Shown here: in pieces, positions 34,543-43,196 of the stretch
Position numbering within the stretch: the stretch's first letter is position 1
How the letters are laid out: each line of letters opens with the position of its first letter
Source of the DNA: Arachidicoccus sp. BS20
Lineage (GTDB): Bacteria > Bacteroidota > Bacteroidia > Chitinophagales > Chitinophagaceae
Direction: 5' to 3'
Assembly (NCBI RefSeq): GCF_001659705.1
Contig: NZ_CP015971.1
Coordinates: 930,001 to 994,000 of the forward strand
DNA length: 64,000 nt
Position numbers and translations under genes: made by a program
The notes under the pieces: model-generated
Seen by the model: the letters and a program-made list of their open reading frames with translations, nothing else
Told to the model about the DNA's origin: nothing
The model's database searches: none

Positions 34543-37500
34543 TTACAAGCTCGCCAAACTTTCTTCAATGGTTTTAATTCTCGCTTCGGCGTCGGATTGT
34601 TTCTTTCTTTCGATGGCAACAACTTCGGGTTTTGCGTTTTGGACAAAGCGTTCATTGCTCAATTTGTTTTGAACGGATTGCAGGAATTTCTGCTGGTATT
34701 CCAAGTCTTTCAGTAAATCATTTTTCAAAGCATCTTTGTCAATTTCCTGATTGAGCTGAACAAAGAATTTATCTTTTTCCAAAGTAATCACTACATTGTT
34801 ATCAATGGAAACATCCGTAAAATCAATGGTTTCAGCATTTATTTGCTTTTGCAAAATGGAAAGGATATTTGTATAAGAATTTTTGTTTTCCGTCTGAATT
34901 TTCAATTCAATTGTTTCTTTCGGCTTTACATTATTCTTGTTGCGCACATCGCGGATGGAAGAAATAATCGTTTTTAACAATTCGCCTTGTTGCAAAATAT
35001 TTTTATCCGTTTCGCCAATCTCAGCAAATTGTTTCACACACAAATCTTCTTTTTGCTCTTTTAATAAATGATACATTTCTTCCGTGATAAAAGGCATATA
35101 CGGATGTAACAGTTGCAATAATTCTTCAAAGAAATAAACGGTTTTATTGTAAGTTTCCGTATCAATATTTTCGCCGAAGTTCGGTTTAATCCATTCGAGA
35201 TACCAGGAACAGAAATCATCCCAAATTAAAGAATAAATTGTTTTCAAACCCTCACTCAGCCTGAATTGTGTATGCAGTTGTGCAACTTCGTTTTTCACTT
35301 CGTTCAAGCGATTTTCAAACCAATCAATGGCAAAACCCGCAACCTGCAACCCTGAACTTGCAACCTGTTTTTCTTCCCACATCTTTACCAGCTTCAGTGC
35401 ATTCCAGATTTTATTATTGAAATTCCTGCCTTGTTCCAAAGACGCTTCATCGAACAGTAAATCGTTACCTGCCGGAGAAGAAATCATAATGCCGAAACGA
35501 ACGGCATCCGCGCCATACGTGTCAATCAGGTTGAGCAAATCCGGCGAATTGCCCAATGATTTAGACATCTTTCTCCCTTGCTTGTCGCGCACCATTCCCG
35601 TGAAATATACATCGCTGAAAGGAATCGTTTTTTCGTATTCCAAACCAGCCATTACCATGCGCGCCACCCAAAAGAAAATAATGTCTTGTCCGGTAATAAG
35701 CACGGAAGTCGGATAATAATATTTCAGTTCTTCATTGCCCGGACTGGAAATTCCATTGAACACTTCCATAGGCCACAGCCATGAAGAAAACCATGTGTCG
35801 AGAACGTCGTTATCACGAGTAAGTTGTGAGTCGTGAGCCGTGAGTTTACGGGCTTCTTCTTCTGTTTCTGCAACGTAACATTTTCCCTCTTCATCGTACC
35901 AGGCAGGAATTTGTTGTCCCCACCAAAGCTGCCGCGAAATGCACCAGTCTTTTACATTTTCCAGCCAATGTTTATACGTAGCCAGGAATTTATCGCCGGG
36001 ATGAATTTTTATTTCTCCGCTCAAAACCGCATCCAGCGCAGGTTTGGCGAGTTCCTGCATTTTCAGAAACCATTGTGTGGAAATGCGCGGCTCCACCACA
36101 GCGCCCGAACGTTGCGAATAACCAAGACGGGTCGGATATTCTTCTTCTTTGATTAAAAGATTTTTTTGCGCCAGTTCTTCTACTACTTTTTTGCGTGCAA
36201 CAAAACGGTCAATGCCAACATAAATTTGCGCAGCTTCGCTCAACGTTCCGTCGGCATTTAAAGTGTCGATGACTTCGAGGTTATGTTTCAATCCGATATT
36301 ATAGTCGTTAATGTCGTGCGCAGGCGTTACTTTCAGTACGCCTGTACCGAAACTCATATCAATATAATCGTCTTCAATAATCGGAATTTCGCGATTAACT
36401 AAAGGCACAATTACTTTTTTTCCTTTGAGATGAATATAACGTTCGTCATTCGGATTTACACATAAAGCCACATCGCCCATAATGGTTTCGGGACGTGAAG
36501 TTGCAACGGTTAAATAACCGGTTGTACCGGAAATATTTCCTAATATGCTAAAATCAATAATTTTTGGTATATTTGCAATAACAGGAGTCGTTTCGGACGT
36601 GTGAGAGAAGGATTCCGATTCATCGGAAGGCATAGCTCGCCTGTTTTTAAGGGAAGATTCTAAACCGGTCTTCCCTTTCATTTTGCGCATTGTTTGCAGC
36701 ATCAGTTCCTTTCTACCCGTTCTTATTTCCTCTAAATAAATAATAGTACCGTCATCAAATTTTTTAGTGTAAGTAATGGTTTCTTTTTGCTGCTTGTCGA
36801 GTCCTGAAGCAATTATTTCATCAGGTTGATTAAGCACATCAACTATTAATTCAAAATCTTGTTCGGTAATTGCAATTTGTCCGCGACTATCCTCAATATT
36901 TGAATTGCTGTGATTATTTAAAACGTGGTTAATTCCACTCCTGTCAATCGTGTGCTTATATTCGGTTGTAATTTCTTCGCCTGTTAAAACAGTAAGAAAT
37001 GCAGCTCCTTCTTCCGTAACATTTCCGATAACTGTTTTTTCAATCGTATTCGATTTATCGTTTTTGATTTTTTCGAGTAAGTTATGAATAACACTCTTTG
37101 CTCTTGCAAGCAATTCTTTTGTGCTGAGATAAACGGCAACCGGTTCTTGTACAGAATTGTCATCAACAATTTTATATTTTACATAATACAACTTGCCCTG
37201 AATGTCTTTATATTCTACTTCTTCATCGCTTAAAGCCGTTTGTGCTGCAGGGTCCCAATGAATCATACGCGCACCGCGATACAGTAACCCTTTGTTATAC
37301 AAATCCACAAACACTTTGATAACCGCATTGTAATAATGGTCGTCCATCGTGAAGGTAACTCTGTTCCAATCAACGCTGCAACCAAGCCTTTCGATTTGGT
37401 TATAAATAATGCCGCCGTATTTTTCTTTCCACTCAAAGGCGTATTTCAGAAATTCTTCGCGCGTCAAAGTATTTTTATCGATGCCTTTTTCTTTCAGCAT

Positions 37501-37779
37501 TTGTACCACTTTTGCTTCGGTGGCGATGGAAGCGTGGTCGCTGCCGGGAACCCAGCAAGCGTTGTAGCCGCTCATACGTGCACGGCGAACCAAAATATCC
37601 TGAACCGTTTCGTTTAATGTATGTCCCATGTGCAGTACGCCCGTAACATTCGGCGGCGGAATCACTACCGTGAATGCCTTGCGGTTATCGGGTTTACTGT
37701 TAAAATATTTTTTGTCTTTCCAAATTGCAGTCCACTTTTGCTCTGCTTCCGAAGGGATAAAATTTTTGCTCAATTCCAT
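34543..37779 (-). CDS. valS: Valyl-tRNA synthetase with an inserted PBECR-like domain
   Basis: Charges tRNA-Val with valine in the cytoplasm. At 1078 residues it is about 200 longer than usual. The class I signature PPNVTGVLHMGHTL (HMGH at 50-53), the editing-domain motif VATSRPETIMGD (about 425-436), DVLDTWFSSWLWP and KMSKS (about 738) are intact, and the C-terminal coiled coil ends IEESLASL. From about residue 205, within the CP1/editing region right after GKLYYVKYKI, an extra block of about 210 residues is inserted (annotated separately). Two short low-complexity stretches, KLTAHDSQLTRD and KQVASSGLQVAG, look like repeats captured in frame. It has its own terminator and no visible operon partner. 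Confidence 0.97.
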   Translation of the reverse strand: MELSKNFIPSEAEQKWTAIWKDKKYFNSKPDNRKAFTVVIPPPNVTGVLHMGHTLNETVQDILVRRARMSGYNACWVPGSDHASIATEAKVVQMLKEKGIDKNTLTREEFLKYAFEWKEKYGGIIYNQIERLGCSVDWNRVTFTMDDHYYNAVIKVFVDLYNKGLLYRGARMIHWDPAAQTALSDEEVEYKDIQGKLYYVKYKIVDDNSVQEPVAVYLSTKELLARAKSVIHNLLEKIKNDKSNTIEKTVIGNVTEEGAAFLTVLTGEEITTEYKHTIDRSGINHVLNNHSNSNIEDSRGQIAITEQDFELIVDVLNQPDEIIASGLDKQQKETITYTKKFDDGTIIYLEEIRTGRKELMLQTMRKMKGKTGLESSLKNRRAMPSDESESFSHTSETTPVIANIPKIIDFSILGNISGTTGYLTVATSRPETIMGDVALCVNPNDERYIHLKGKKVIVPLVNREIPIIEDDYIDMSFGTGVLKVTPAHDINDYNIGLKHNLEVIDTLNADGTLSEAAQIYVGIDRFVARKKVVEELAQKNLLIKEEEYPTRLGYSQRSGAVVEPRISTQWFLKMQELAKPALDAVLSGEIKIHPGDKFLATYKHWLENVKDWCISRQLWWGQQIPAWYDEEGKCYVAETEEEARKLTAHDSQLTRDNDVLDTWFSSWLWPMEVFNGISSPGNEELKYYYPTSVLITGQDIIFFWVARMVMAGLEYEKTIPFSDVYFTGMVRDKQGRKMSKSLGNSPDLLNLIDTYGADAVRFGIMISSPAGNDLLFDEASLEQGRNFNNKIWNALKLVKMWEEKQVASSGLQVAGFAIDWFENRLNEVKNEVAQLHTQFRLSEGLKTIYSLIWDDFCSWYLEWIKPNFGENIDTETYNKTVYFFEELLQLLHPYMPFITEEMYHLLKEQKEDLCVKQFAEIGETDKNILQQGELLKTIISSIRDVRNKNNVKPKETIELKIQTENKNSYTNILSILQKQINAETIDFTDVSIDNNVVITLEKDKFFVQLNQEIDKDALKNDLLKDLEYQQKFLQSVQNKLSNERFVQNAKPEVVAIERKKQSDAEARIKTIEESLASL
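36531..37167 (-). other. PBECR-like nuclease domain inserted in valS
   Basis: Residues about 205-417 of ValRS. After a helical lead (VYLSTKELLARAKSVIHNLL) comes a block with the look of phage-Barnase-EndoU-ColicinE5/D-RelE-like (PBECR) domains: YKHTIDRSGINHVLNNH (His276, His285, His290), SRGQIAITEQDFELI, a PDEII turn, the strand TIIYLEEIRTGRKELMLQTM and a Ser-rich tail SDESESFSHTSE. It is continuous with valS, with no stop, start or splice-type junction. The assignment is by recognition of motif order; catalytic competence is unknown. Such domains normally occur in phage polyvalent proteins and toxins. Confidence 0.65.
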
Positions 37780-37851
37780 GCTGCAAAGATAATATTTGAA
37801 TAGTGAATTTAGATTTGTGATTTATGTGATGTATGATTTATTTTTGAACGA

Positions 37852-38943
37852 ATGATGAAAAAATTTTTTAAGCAAAGAAAGAATATCACATTAATCGTTT
37901 TGCTCTTATTGTGCGCGTTGCTTAGTCTTTTTTCACGAAGCGAAACTTTGGTCGAAAATTGGTACGCGACGGGCATTTATCCTTTTATCGGAAAAACGAT
38001 GAGAAGCATTTTCGGAAAAATTCCGTTCAGCATCGGCGATGTGTTTTATACAATATTCTTCGCGTTTGTTTTATTCAGAATAGTTCGGTTCTTTATAAAA
38101 TTATTCAAAAGAAAAATTGATAAAACATATCTCGCAAAATCAATCTACACGCTACTTTTCACGGTTTTGACGGTTTATTTTCTGTTTTATGCTCTTTGGG
38201 GAATGAATTATTCAAGACAAGGAATTGCACATCAATTGCAACTCAATATTTCCCAAAAATATTCTACCAAACAATTGGATTCGCTGGTAAAAAATCTGGT
38301 TGTAAAAACAAATGCCGGAAGAATTTTGCTTGGCAAAAAAGCAATTTATCCCAATAACCAAACAATGTTCAATGAGGCATTGCAGGCTTATGCGAATATT
38401 GAGAAAACATATCCGTTTTTGCATTATGAAGCTAAAAGTGTAAAAACATCTGTTTACAATATGCTCAACAGTTATTTGGGTACTGCCGGATATTACAATC
38501 CCTTCACGGGCGAAGCGCAGGTAAACACAGCCTTACCAAAGTTTGGACTACCTTATACAACTTGCCACGAAATGGCGCACCAGCTTGGTTATGCCACGGA
38601 AGACGAAGCAAATTTTGTAGGTTATCTTGCGGCATCAAATTCTTTCGACCCTTTGTTCAAATATTCGGCTTATCTCAATTTGTATGAATATGCAAATTGG
38701 GAATTGTGGCAAAGAGATTCTGCGCTGGCAAAAAATAATTATAAAATGCTGGATACACTCGTAAAGGCGGATTTGTATGAACAACGCAACTACATCAAAG
38801 CTCACGAAAATCCTGTTGAAAAGCTTACGACCAAAATTTACAGCCAATATTTAAAAGCCAATCATCAACCGCAAGGCATCAACACTTATAATTTAGTTAC
38901 GGCATGGCTGATTGCTTATGAAAGAAAATACAAGGCTTTGTAA
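37852..38943 (+). CDS. DUF3810 membrane-anchored metalloprotease-like protein
   Basis: 363 residues. Three N-terminal hydrophobic segments (ITLIVLLLLCALLSLF; IGDVFYTIFFAFVLF; YTLLFTVLTVYFLFYALWG) are followed by a soluble domain with the zinc-type motif TCHEMAHQLGYATEDEANF (HExxH plus downstream Glu). This matches DUF3810, a Bacteroidota family of unknown function with a gluzincin-like motif. It is divergent from valS and convergent with the next gene. The substrate is unknown. Confidence 0.88.
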   Translation: MMKKFFKQRKNITLIVLLLLCALLSLFSRSETLVENWYATGIYPFIGKTMRSIFGKIPFSIGDVFYTIFFAFVLFRIVRFFIKLFKRKIDKTYLAKSIYTLLFTVLTVYFLFYALWGMNYSRQGIAHQLQLNISQKYSTKQLDSLVKNLVVKTNAGRILLGKKAIYPNNQTMFNEALQAYANIEKTYPFLHYEAKSVKTSVYNMLNSYLGTAGYYNPFTGEAQVNTALPKFGLPYTTCHEMAHQLGYATEDEANFVGYLAASNSFDPLFKYSAYLNLYEYANWELWQRDSALAKNNYKMLDTLVKADLYEQRNYIKAHENPVEKLTTKIYSQYLKANHQPQGINTYNLVTAWLIAYERKYKAL

Positions 38944-38945
38944 TA

Positions 38946-40067
38946 TTATGCCTCAAATATCCAGTTCATCAGCTTTTGCTTGTTGGCATCATAGTCAAAT
39001 GTTGCCGCTACAGCAAGTCCTTTTTCAATATGCGTAGCGCGCATCATTTCCGATTTATACATGGCAATCATTCCCTGGGCGATATCCGTATAACTTTTTC
39101 CTAAAAAATAGTAGGGCGCGTCGTCTGCAATTTCTTTAATAGAATTACTAGTATAGGTAAGCGCCGGAGTTCCGCACTGAAACGATTCCAGTAAATAAGG
39201 CAAATCACTGTCTCTTCCTGTAAGCATCAAAAATCCGTAAGCGGCAGCAAGCAGCAGATGGTAATCTTCACGTGCCATTTGAGAATAGAAAACCACGTCT
39301 TCCCTGAAATGATAAGTCGAAAAAATTTCTTTAAATTTTGCATTGTTCAACAGCTCCTCAGACGCCAGCAATACCAGCTTCATAGAACTTTTTTGCCATT
39401 TTTTGAAATAAGAAAATGCCTTTAAATAAAGTACGATTTCAGTAATATCGTCGCCGGAAGATTTCAGCAAAAAATATTCTTCTCCATTGCTGAATGCGGC
39501 TTTTGCTTTTTCACGTTCGTCCCAGTTCAGCACACTAAAAATCTTTCTTGGCAAAGGATAAAGTGTTTTTATTTTCGCCGACAAGCAGCTATTCAAAATG
39601 GTTGCCAGCGTGTCAATCGCAGACTCGGAATAGGTAAAAACCAAACTCGCATACGTTACATTTTTGGCAATCTTTTTCAGGCTAAGCTGTTGCCATTTTG
39701 TTGCATTTTTGGGATTTACAAAATAATCCGTACCGAAAAGCAGCATAATTTGCGGCTGTCTTATCAGCTTATGAGAACCAAGCAATCCGTTCAGGTAAAT
39801 TATTTTATCTGCCCGAAGTTGCTTAATGATTTTGGGCAATGATATGCTATACCAAAGCTTCATCATCATTTCTTTATTGTCCGGGGCATTTACGACATAG
39901 AGAACATCTTTAGATACATCGTCGAGTGGTACAAAATTTTCTTCATCTATCACTTCTATCAAAGTATTTCCTCTTGCCAAAAATTCATCCGCAATAATAT
40001 TATATACATAGGTGGCATAGGAATATTCACTCAGTGATTCTTTTTGTTTAATAATTAAGCACTGCAT
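38946..40067 (-). CDS. GT-B-fold glycosyltransferase-like protein
   Basis: 373 cytoplasmic residues with a two-domain Rossmann layout. The C-terminal half has the pattern of GT4-type transferases: FLLKSSGDDITEIVLYLKAF, VVFYSQMAREDYHLLLAAAY, LESFQCGTPALTYTSNSIKE and IADDAPYYFLGKSYTD (nucleotide-sugar/phosphate-binding loops with the Glu near LLESF). The N-terminal half is less conserved. It is unlinked to a sugar cluster, so acceptor and donor are unknown. It probably modifies a lipid or surface polysaccharide. Confidence 0.75.
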   Translation of the reverse strand: MQCLIIKQKESLSEYSYATYVYNIIADEFLARGNTLIEVIDEENFVPLDDVSKDVLYVVNAPDNKEMMMKLWYSISLPKIIKQLRADKIIYLNGLLGSHKLIRQPQIMLLFGTDYFVNPKNATKWQQLSLKKIAKNVTYASLVFTYSESAIDTLATILNSCLSAKIKTLYPLPRKIFSVLNWDEREKAKAAFSNGEEYFLLKSSGDDITEIVLYLKAFSYFKKWQKSSMKLVLLASEELLNNAKFKEIFSTYHFREDVVFYSQMAREDYHLLLAAAYGFLMLTGRDSDLPYLLESFQCGTPALTYTSNSIKEIADDAPYYFLGKSYTDIAQGMIAMYKSEMMRATHIEKGLAVAATFDYDANKQKLMNWIFEA

Positions 40068-40185
40068 AAGGCAAAGTTAAATATCATATCAAGATTATTA
40101 TCCGATTTCGATTAATGAAGAGTTAGCATTATTTTTGTCATGCTAAGCAATCAGCATTGCGCAAAAATAATTCATCAAATCGATT

Positions 40186-40611
40186 ATGTATAAAATATTT
40201 TTTCTATTTCTCACAACCGTTTGTTATATCGGCGCCACAGCGCAAACCATAAAACATACACCTCCGGTAAACGGTTATAAATATGTACATATAGATGATG
40301 CCGACCATGATTTCGGCAATATCGAATACGGAAAAACCGTCAAATATACCGTAAAGATGAAGAATATCAGTAATGATACATTGGCATTGACCAACGTAGT
40401 TGTAAGTTGCGGTTGCACAACGCCGGAATACAAAAAAGGCTCATATCCGCCGGGAGCGGAAATGGATATAACAATAGGCTTTAACGGATACGAAGAAGGC
40501 AATTTTCAAAAAAACTTGAGTATCTTATTTCAAGACAATAAAGTAGGGCAAATTGTAAAAACATTACACTTCAAAGGCACAGGCATTAAAAAAGATAAAG
40601 ACACACAATAA
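40186..40611 (+). CDS. DUF1573 exported protein (first of two)
   Basis: 141 residues with signal peptide MYKIFFLFLTTVCYIGATAQ. The single domain is an Ig/MSP-like beta sandwich with the DUF1573 signatures HDFGNIEYGKTVKYTVKMKN and VVSCGCTTPEY. The function is unknown; members are common periplasmic or surface proteins in Bacteroidota. TATTTTTG at 40130-40137 could be its -7 box, without a clear -33. The neighbouring paralogue starts 42 nt downstream on the same strand. Confidence 0.9.
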   Translation: MYKIFFLFLTTVCYIGATAQTIKHTPPVNGYKYVHIDDADHDFGNIEYGKTVKYTVKMKNISNDTLALTNVVVSCGCTTPEYKKGSYPPGAEMDITIGFNGYEEGNFQKNLSILFQDNKVGQIVKTLHFKGTGIKKDKDTQ

Positions 40612-40653
40612 ACTTTAACTGGTAAAATATATCTAACATAAAAAAATACGAAA

Positions 40654-41052
40654 ATGAAAAAAATAATCTTCGCGGTATTATTCATTTGCGCAGGCGCAAC
40701 AGCCACAATGGCTCAGGAAAAAGAACAAAATACACCGGTTCCCCAAGCCAAGTTTAGCGAGTTAAGACATCAGTTCGGCAATATTCCGCAAGGCGTTCCG
40801 GCAACAACCATTTTTACTTTTGAAAACAAAGGAAAAACGCCGTTGGTTATAGAAACGGCAACAGCAACTTGCGGATGTACAACGCCGGTATATCCCAAAA
40901 AACCTATTCTTGCAGGTAAAAAAGGCGAAATTAAAGTTACTTACAATGCCGCGGCTGTGGGGCATTTTGTACGCTCGGTTGATGTAAAATTTGCACAGGC
41001 TCAACGCCCCGTCAATTTATCGATTGAAGGTACAGTAGATGAAAAAAAATAA
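40654..41052 (+). CDS. DUF1573 exported protein (second of two)
   Basis: 132 residues with signal peptide MKKIIFAVLFICAGATATMA. It has the same fold and motifs as its upstream paralogue (LRHQFGNIPQGVPATTIFTF; ATCGCTTPVYPKKPI), so the pair arose by tandem duplication and then diverged. A strong hairpin follows. The function is unknown. Confidence 0.92.
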   Translation: MKKIIFAVLFICAGATATMAQEKEQNTPVPQAKFSELRHQFGNIPQGVPATTIFTFENKGKTPLVIETATATCGCTTPVYPKKPILAGKKGEIKVTYNAAAVGHFVRSVDVKFAQAQRPVNLSIEGTVDEKK

Positions 41053-41070
41053 TTTTCTTTATCTATAAAA

Positions 41071-41112
41071 AAAGAAATAGCGGACTCAGAAAAATGAGTC
41101 CGCTATTTCTTT
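41071..41112. terminator. Bidirectional terminator between DUF1573 and FKBP genes
   Basis: Perfect 18-bp inverted repeat AAAGAAATAGCGGACTCA/TGAGTCCGCTATTTCTTT with a 6-nt loop, and T-runs on both strands. It serves two convergent genes. Confidence 0.93.
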
Positions 41113-41137
41113 TTGCATTCACATCTGCAATCAAAGG

Positions 41138-41572
41138 CTATGAAACCCCCAGCAATTCCACATCAAATATCAATGTAGAATTTGCACCTATTTCCGCACT
41201 TACAGCACGGTTTCCATAAGCCAGATGCGAAGGAATGTAGAAACGGAATTTGCTGCCTACATTCATCAGTTGCAAGCCTTCCGTCCAGCCTTTAATAACT
41301 CTGTTCAACGGAAAAGTTGCCGGCTGTCCGCGCTGCACCGAACTGTCGAAAATAGTACCGTTTATCAGCGTTCCGTGATAATGACAAGTTACATTGCTTG
41401 TTACAGTTGGCTTTGCACCGTCGCCTTCTTTCAATACTTCGTATTGCAAACCGCTTTCCAATGCAATTACATTTTCCTTCTTTGCATTTTCTGCAAGAAA
41501 CTCCTCCCCTGCTTTTAAATTGGCTGTTGCTTTTTCCTGATTTTTTTGAAATAAAATATCTGCTATACCCAT
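41138..41572 (-). CDS. FKBP-type peptidyl-prolyl isomerase
   Basis: 144 residues, no signal peptide, so cytoplasmic. An N-terminal helix (ANLKAGEEFLAENAKKENVI) precedes the FKBP domain with VTCHYHGTLINGTIFDSS, PLNRVIKGWTEGLQLM, IPSHLAYGNR and the final strand LIFDVELL. It speeds cis/trans isomerisation of X-Pro bonds and may be a Mip/FkpA-type chaperone. Downstream is the shared terminator. Confidence 0.95.
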   Translation of the reverse strand: MGIADILFQKNQEKATANLKAGEEFLAENAKKENVIALESGLQYEVLKEGDGAKPTVTSNVTCHYHGTLINGTIFDSSVQRGQPATFPLNRVIKGWTEGLQLMNVGSKFRFYIPSHLAYGNRAVSAEIGANSTLIFDVELLGVS

Positions 41573-41725
41573 AAAAAATTTTTATGCAAAAGTACTGTTT
41601 GAACTCTTTTATTTAATAAGCATAACCGAAATATTAATAACATATTATAAATTAATTTATATTTAATTTATAATCAAATACATATAAAATATTATTTTAT
41701 CCTAAAAAAATAATTGTATTAAAAA

Positions 41726-41756
41726 TTGTTTTTATTATAAAAAATAGATAGATTTG
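41726..41756 (+). promoter_or_regulatory. Bacteroidota-type promoter of the secreted-peptide cassette
   Basis: TTG 41726-41728, a 20-nt spacer and TAGATTTG 41749-41756, 31 nt upstream of ATG 41788. Confidence 0.6.
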
Positions 41757-41787
41757 GCTATTATTTAACTTTTTTAAAGAAATAATT

Positions 41788-42036
41788 ATGAAAAGATTAT
41801 TAATTCCAATCTGCATGAGCGGCTTATTACTAATGTCCTTTAGCAGCATTAATGACATTTCTCCCAACATTGAAGAGCCGCCTGTTGGGGGTAACGGATG
41901 CTTAAATCGTCCTAGTGAAAACAATGGTCACTGTGTGGAAAGTACAGCTGATGGTACTACCACATATACTTGCGCAAATTCCGCTTGGTATCAAAGTAAT
42001 GATTGCGTAAAATCTTCTTCTACTGAGCCTTCATAA
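41788..42036 (+). CDS. Small secreted Cys-containing protein (82 aa)
   Basis: Signal peptide MKRLLIPICMSGLLLMSFSS, then a mature part of about 60 residues with a Gly/Pro-rich start (EEPPVGGNGC) and four Cys (GNGC, GHC, YTC, NDC) that could form two disulfides. It is followed by a terminator and then by a propeller lipoprotein, a CxxC lipoprotein and a barrel protein. Bacteroidota genomes often pair such small exported peptides (for example the NVEALA type) with propeller lipoproteins, but this one lacks the NVEALA motif. The role is unknown; exported signal, bacteriocin-like or structural peptide are options. Confidence 0.75.
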   Translation: MKRLLIPICMSGLLLMSFSSINDISPNIEEPPVGGNGCLNRPSENNGHCVESTADGTTTYTCANSAWYQSNDCVKSSSTEPS

Positions 42037-42049
42037 GAGGATTGATTTG

Positions 42050-42085
42050 GAGGCTGTCTTGATTTTTTAGAAGGCAGCCTCTTTT
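42050..42085 (+). terminator. Terminator or attenuator after the small secreted protein
   Basis: GAGGCTGTCTT/AAGGCAGCCTC stem (one G-T pair), loop GATTTTTTAG, T-rich tail. It is nearly the same stem-loop as that at 13892-13935. It lies between the peptide gene and the rest of the cassette, so partial read-through would give more peptide than downstream product. Confidence 0.8.
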
Positions 42086-43196
42086 ATTTTGGAATAATAA
42101 TAAATATATGGTTTATATATCTTATACTAAATCCCATTAAAAATTACATCTACATAAATTAAATATGAATAAAAAAGCAATAAAAATATTAACTTTTTTA
42201 TTAAATCCTGTTTTAATCCTTTTTCTCTCATGCAATAATAACAATAATATTACCAATTGTACAGAATATAAAAATGAAAGAAAAGTCAATATATTATGTA
42301 TAGATACGATTAAATTTTATATAGATAGCACATTGGTCATTGCGAACAGTACACCTCTTCAATATGATTCGGGCAAAGATATTTTAATAATCTATGACCA
42401 ATATAACCATAGAATGTTGTTTTATAGCGAAATATTGAAAGAAAAAACTGTGTTATCTTCTGTTGTTAATTTTTATGTCAACACCAAAATCGATTTTTTT
42501 ACTTTTATAAACGCGGATAGTTGTTATTGTTATTGTAACGACAATTCCAGTTTATTTATTTATTCAATAAAGAAGAAAAAAATAATTAAAAAGTATAACT
42601 TCTTTTCTGATAAAAGACCCTCTTTTGAATATGAGCCATCGCGCCCATTTGCAACAAATTGTTCTCCTATTGTTATTAATAACAATCTTGCTTATGGAAT
42701 TGGTTATTTTGTTGGAGAAAACAGTAAAGAGCAACCATTACACCGTACAATATATTCTATTCTTGATTTGAAATCCGGAATAATTAAAACTTTAATCCCA
42801 TATCCAAAGATATATTGGAATTATAATTGGGGTGGGAGCAATTATCGAATCACTTATTCAGCCTATAACCCAGACAACAATTCTACTGTCATTAGTTTGC
42901 CAGCAAGTCATAAAGCCCTTGAGATAGACAACACCTCTCTTAGCGTGATGCCATATGATGCAAGCAGTAGAAAAGACTTCTGTATTGTCCCTTTAGATAT
43001 AAATAAGGAAGATAAAAATATGGATAATAGAAGGTTTTTATTTAATTATTACTTAGAAACTCCAAGTTATCGAAATATTATTTATGACAAATATCGTAAT
43101 TTGTATTACAGATTCTTAGAAATACCAATTACTAAGCAAGGAAAAGAATATAAACAGATTGACCTCATATGCTTTGATAAATCATTCAACTATATA

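Noticed and set aside
36531-37167. Intein inside valS
   Set aside because: No Cys/Ser/Thr splice junctions, no C-terminal His-Asn, no homing-endonuclease motif; the block resembles a nuclease domain of the PBECR type instead.
37784-37791. TATCTTTG as valS promoter -7 box
   Set aside because: It is 4 nt from the ATG and has no -33 partner; a leaderless valS mRNA is unlikely.
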